Source of the DNA: Acidobacteriota bacterium
GTDB taxonomy: Bacteria; Acidobacteriota; Terriglobia; Terriglobales; Acidobacteriaceae
Reading direction: 5' to 3'
NCBI GenBank assembly: GCA_003224905.1
Contig: QIAA01000029.1
Location: forward strand, 1-35,263
DNA length: 35,263 nt
This document shows positions 33,335-35,263 of this stretch, in pieces. A program made the position numbers and the translations under genes. The notes under the pieces were generated by a model. The model was not told the origin of the DNA. It was given only the letters and a program-made list of their open reading frames with translations, and searched no databases. Each line of letters opens with the position of its first letter. Position 1 is the first letter of the stretch.

Positions 33335-33793
33335 ATGCTCATAGGCGTGATCTCTGATACCCACGGCCTCCTGCGCAAAGAGGCGGTTGCGGCATTACAA
33401 GGCTCCGATCACATCATTCACGCCGGTGATGTTGGTGATCCCGCGATCCTCCGCGAGTTGGACGCCATTGCCTCCGTGACTGCTGTTCGTGGGAATGTGG
33501 ACCGCGGCAGCTGGGCCAGCACGCTATCTGAAGTAAGTATTCTTGAAGCTGGAGGAGTTTCCATTTACGTGCTTCACGTTCTGCAGAAAATTGACCTTAA
33601 GCCGGAGACGGCCCGATTCGCCGCCGTGGTCTACGGCCACAGTCATGTCCCCAAGCAAGAGACCAAGAACGGCGTGCTCTATTTCAATCCCGGCAGTGCC
33701 GGGCCCAGGCGATTTCGATTGCCTGTCACGGTGGGTACACTGACGTTAGAAGACGGAAAGCTGCGGGGCAAGATCGTGGAACTGAGTGTGTAG
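33335..33793 (+). CDS. YfcE/MJ0936-type metallophosphoesterase
   Basis: 152 aa. Two-metal phosphodiesterase core: Asp-X-His in ISDTHG, HAGDVGD, the RGNVDRG block, a lone His in VLHVLQK where the family usually has HG, and GHSH near the C-terminus. It would hydrolyse phosphodiesters such as cyclic nucleotides; the natural substrate is unknown. Divergent from selB with 126 bp between, in which I see no other gene. Confidence 0.9.
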   Translation: MLIGVISDTHGLLRKEAVAALQGSDHIIHAGDVGDPAILRELDAIASVTAVRGNVDRGSWASTLSEVSILEAGGVSIYVLHVLQKIDLKPETARFAAVVYGHSHVPKQETKNGVLYFNPGSAGPRRFRLPVTVGTLTLEDGKLRGKIVELSV

Positions 33794-33852
33794 ATTCTTG
33801 GCAGCCTGGGAACTTAGTTTACGACGTAAACCCAGAATATCCGTTAGTATCC

Positions 33853-33903
33853 TGTCATCCTGACGCTGAACGTAGCGAGGCGGAAGGATCTATGCATTTC
33901 CGC
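33853..33903 (+). repeat. Dispersed TGTCATCCTGA...GGATCTATGCATTTCCGC repeat
   Basis: Begins TGTCATCCTGA and ends GGATCTATGCATTTCCGC. Shared with 28174-28211 and, reversed, with 8464-8506. It fills much of the gap between the phosphoesterase gene and tgt. Confidence 0.55.
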
Positions 33904-33977
33904 CTAATGAAATGTACCTCGCGCCAGATCTTTGTCCTCCACTCGATCGATATCGTGGTGCTTTAGAATCCTGCCCA

Positions 33978-35096
33978 ATGCCATTTCACTTCGAAATTCA
34001 AGCCAGCCATGGTTCAGCACGTACCGGCAAGCTCCGAACACCGCAAGGAGACGTGCAAACACCTGTCTTCATGCCGGTTGGCACACTCGCCTCGGTCAAA
34101 GGCGTATCTCAGGACATTCTGGAAGAGCTTGACGTCGAAATCCTGCTCGGCAACACCTATCACCTCTATCTCAGACCCGGTGTTGAGCCAATCCGAAAAA
34201 TGGGCGGATTGCACAGATTCATGGCGTGGCCACGCGCTATCCTGACCGACTCTGGCGGCTTCCAGGTCTTCAGCCTCAACGAACTCCGGAAGGTAACGGA
34301 AGAGGGCGTCACGTTCCGCTCGCATCTCGACGGCTCTTCGCACTTTCTGCGGCCCGAAGATGCCATCGCAGCCCAGATCTCACTCGGCGCCGACATCATT
34401 ATGGCTTTCGACGAGTGTACGGAGTACCCGGCAGAGCCGCAGCGCGTGCGCGATTCCATGGAGATGACCCTGCGCTGGGCAGCGCGCAGCATGAAGTATT
34501 TTGAAGAGCATAAGAAAGAGGTGCCGTGGGGGAGTGGCGAGTCCTCCGTCGGCCAACCAGCCGAGGCGAGTCAAGCTCTGTTCGGAATCGTCCAGGGAGG
34601 TATGGACCAAAGCCTGCGAAAAGAATCGGCCGAGCGTACCGTTGAGATCGGATTCGCAGGCTATGCCATTGGCGGCCTTAGCGTCGGCGAGCCGAGAGAA
34701 CTCACCCGCGAAATCGTCGAATCCACGCTGGAGCACCTTCCGGCTGATAAGCCTCGCTATCTCATGGGCGTCGGCACCCCAGAAGAAATTGCCTGCTACG
34801 CCAAACTCGGCGTCGACATGATGGACTGTGTGCTCCCGACGCGTGCGGCACGGCATGGGCTGCTATTCACTTCGGAGGGCAAAATCTCCATCAAGCAGGC
34901 GCGCTACGCACAGGACCAGGCACCCCTTGATCCCAGGTGCGCCTGCCGAGTTTGCAGGCGCTACTCGCGCGCGTATCTGCGTCATCTTTATGCGTGCAAT
35001 GAAGTATTAGCCCAAGTCTTGAACACAATTCACAATCTGAGCTACTACCTTGACACCATGCGGGCTGTACGTCATTCTATTGAACTTGGATGCTGA
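33978..35096 (+). CDS. tgt: Queuine/preQ1 tRNA-guanine transglycosylase
   Basis: 372 aa from ATG 33978. It exchanges guanine-34 for preQ1 in tRNAs with GUN anticodons. The Asp91 region ILTDSGGFQVFSL, GIVQGGMD, GGLSVGEPRE, and DCVLPTRAARHG (usually NARNG, here altered in two places) are present. The zinc site is CACRVC with a His some 26 residues on. An open frame continues to 33912 but its 22 residues are not family-like. Weak SD. Nothing downstream in the last 167 bases but a hairpin. Confidence 0.95.
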   Translation: MPFHFEIQASHGSARTGKLRTPQGDVQTPVFMPVGTLASVKGVSQDILEELDVEILLGNTYHLYLRPGVEPIRKMGGLHRFMAWPRAILTDSGGFQVFSLNELRKVTEEGVTFRSHLDGSSHFLRPEDAIAAQISLGADIIMAFDECTEYPAEPQRVRDSMEMTLRWAARSMKYFEEHKKEVPWGSGESSVGQPAEASQALFGIVQGGMDQSLRKESAERTVEIGFAGYAIGGLSVGEPRELTREIVESTLEHLPADKPRYLMGVGTPEEIACYAKLGVDMMDCVLPTRAARHGLLFTSEGKISIKQARYAQDQAPLDPRCACRVCRRYSRAYLRHLYACNEVLAQVLNTIHNLSYYLDTMRAVRHSIELGC

Positions 35097-35175
35097 CCGG
35101 TCAGGTACATAGTCTCTCCCGAGAGCTGAAAACCTGATTCGGCTGCATTAACTGCAGTAATCCGGCCTGACTATA

Positions 35176-35196
35176 GAATTCTGAATTGCAGAATTC
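35176..35196. other. 8-bp hairpin downstream of tgt
   Basis: GAATTCTG (35176-35183) pairs perfectly with CAGAATTC (35189-35196) around AATTG. No U-tract follows, so a terminator role is unproven. The rest of 35097-35263 holds no gene I recognise. Confidence 0.4.
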
Positions 35197-35263
35197 CCGT
35201 GGTACACGCACAGCCTGAGTGCCGGTCTGGCGCTGGGTGGTTTGTAGCTGAAACGAATTCCAC

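Overview
The window reads like a chromosome segment of a free-living, moderately GC-rich Gram-negative bacterium, most likely an Acidobacteriota (Terriglobia/Koribacter-like). That assignment is an inference from gene texture and was not tested by search. The grounds are the mycobacterial-like three-gene succinate dehydrogenase, a SpeE-like domain embedded in a multi-pass membrane protein, two DUF488 genes, several TTG/GTG starts, a lipoprotein cytochrome c, an MlaD/MCE protein (implying an outer membrane), and many short dispersed hairpin repeats between and inside genes. Most of the sequence is ordinary core and metabolic DNA. I see no rRNA, tRNA or CRISPR.

Layout. 65-5497 (+) is a tight run of aldehyde dehydrogenase, class III (GABA-type) aminotransferase, a phosphomannose isomerase carrying an extra degenerate kinase-like N-terminal half, and an archaeal-type cupin phosphoglucose isomerase. 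A small lipoprotein follows. 6099-8116 is a complete 2018-bp IS1595-family element with 22/25-matching terminal inverted repeats and a perfect 8-bp target duplication; besides its transposase it carries an uncharacterised 272-aa passenger gene and perhaps a small ORF. It sits beside a degenerate 92-bp tandem repeat. 8580-10349 is a lactate permease, convergent with a TPR-like gene. 14160-10945 (-) is sdhC-sdhA-sdhB with a five-helix anchor. An RNase HI-like gene (-) diverges from a strong sigma70-type promoter at 14918 (+), which reads into a highly self-complementary stretch (about 14953-15200) that looks like an unannotated structured RNA, followed by DUF488 and acpS.

16296-19904 (+) holds the membrane SpeE-like protein and an MlaD-like protein. 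On the minus strand come lipA, a possible PD-(D/E)XK nuclease, a pseudo-receiver/PilZ protein, and a fatty acid cluster of two ACPs plus fabF. Then follow a DUF4440 protein, dtd, folP (-), dacB (+), DUF488/YeaO-like (-), a lipoprotein cytochrome c and an MBL-fold hydrolase (+), dus and selB (-), a YfcE-like phosphodiesterase (+) and tgt (+).

Points deserving attention: the passenger-carrying transposon; the promoter-driven structured RNA with competing ATTGG/CCAAT arms; a twin-hairpin repeat found twice between genes and once in frame inside the dus gene; the isomerase fusion; and the cysteine/histidine-rich succinate dehydrogenase anchor. AcpS, the ACPs, FabF and LipA work around acyl carrier and lipoyl metabolism; Dus, Tgt, Dtd and SelB act in tRNA modification and translation.
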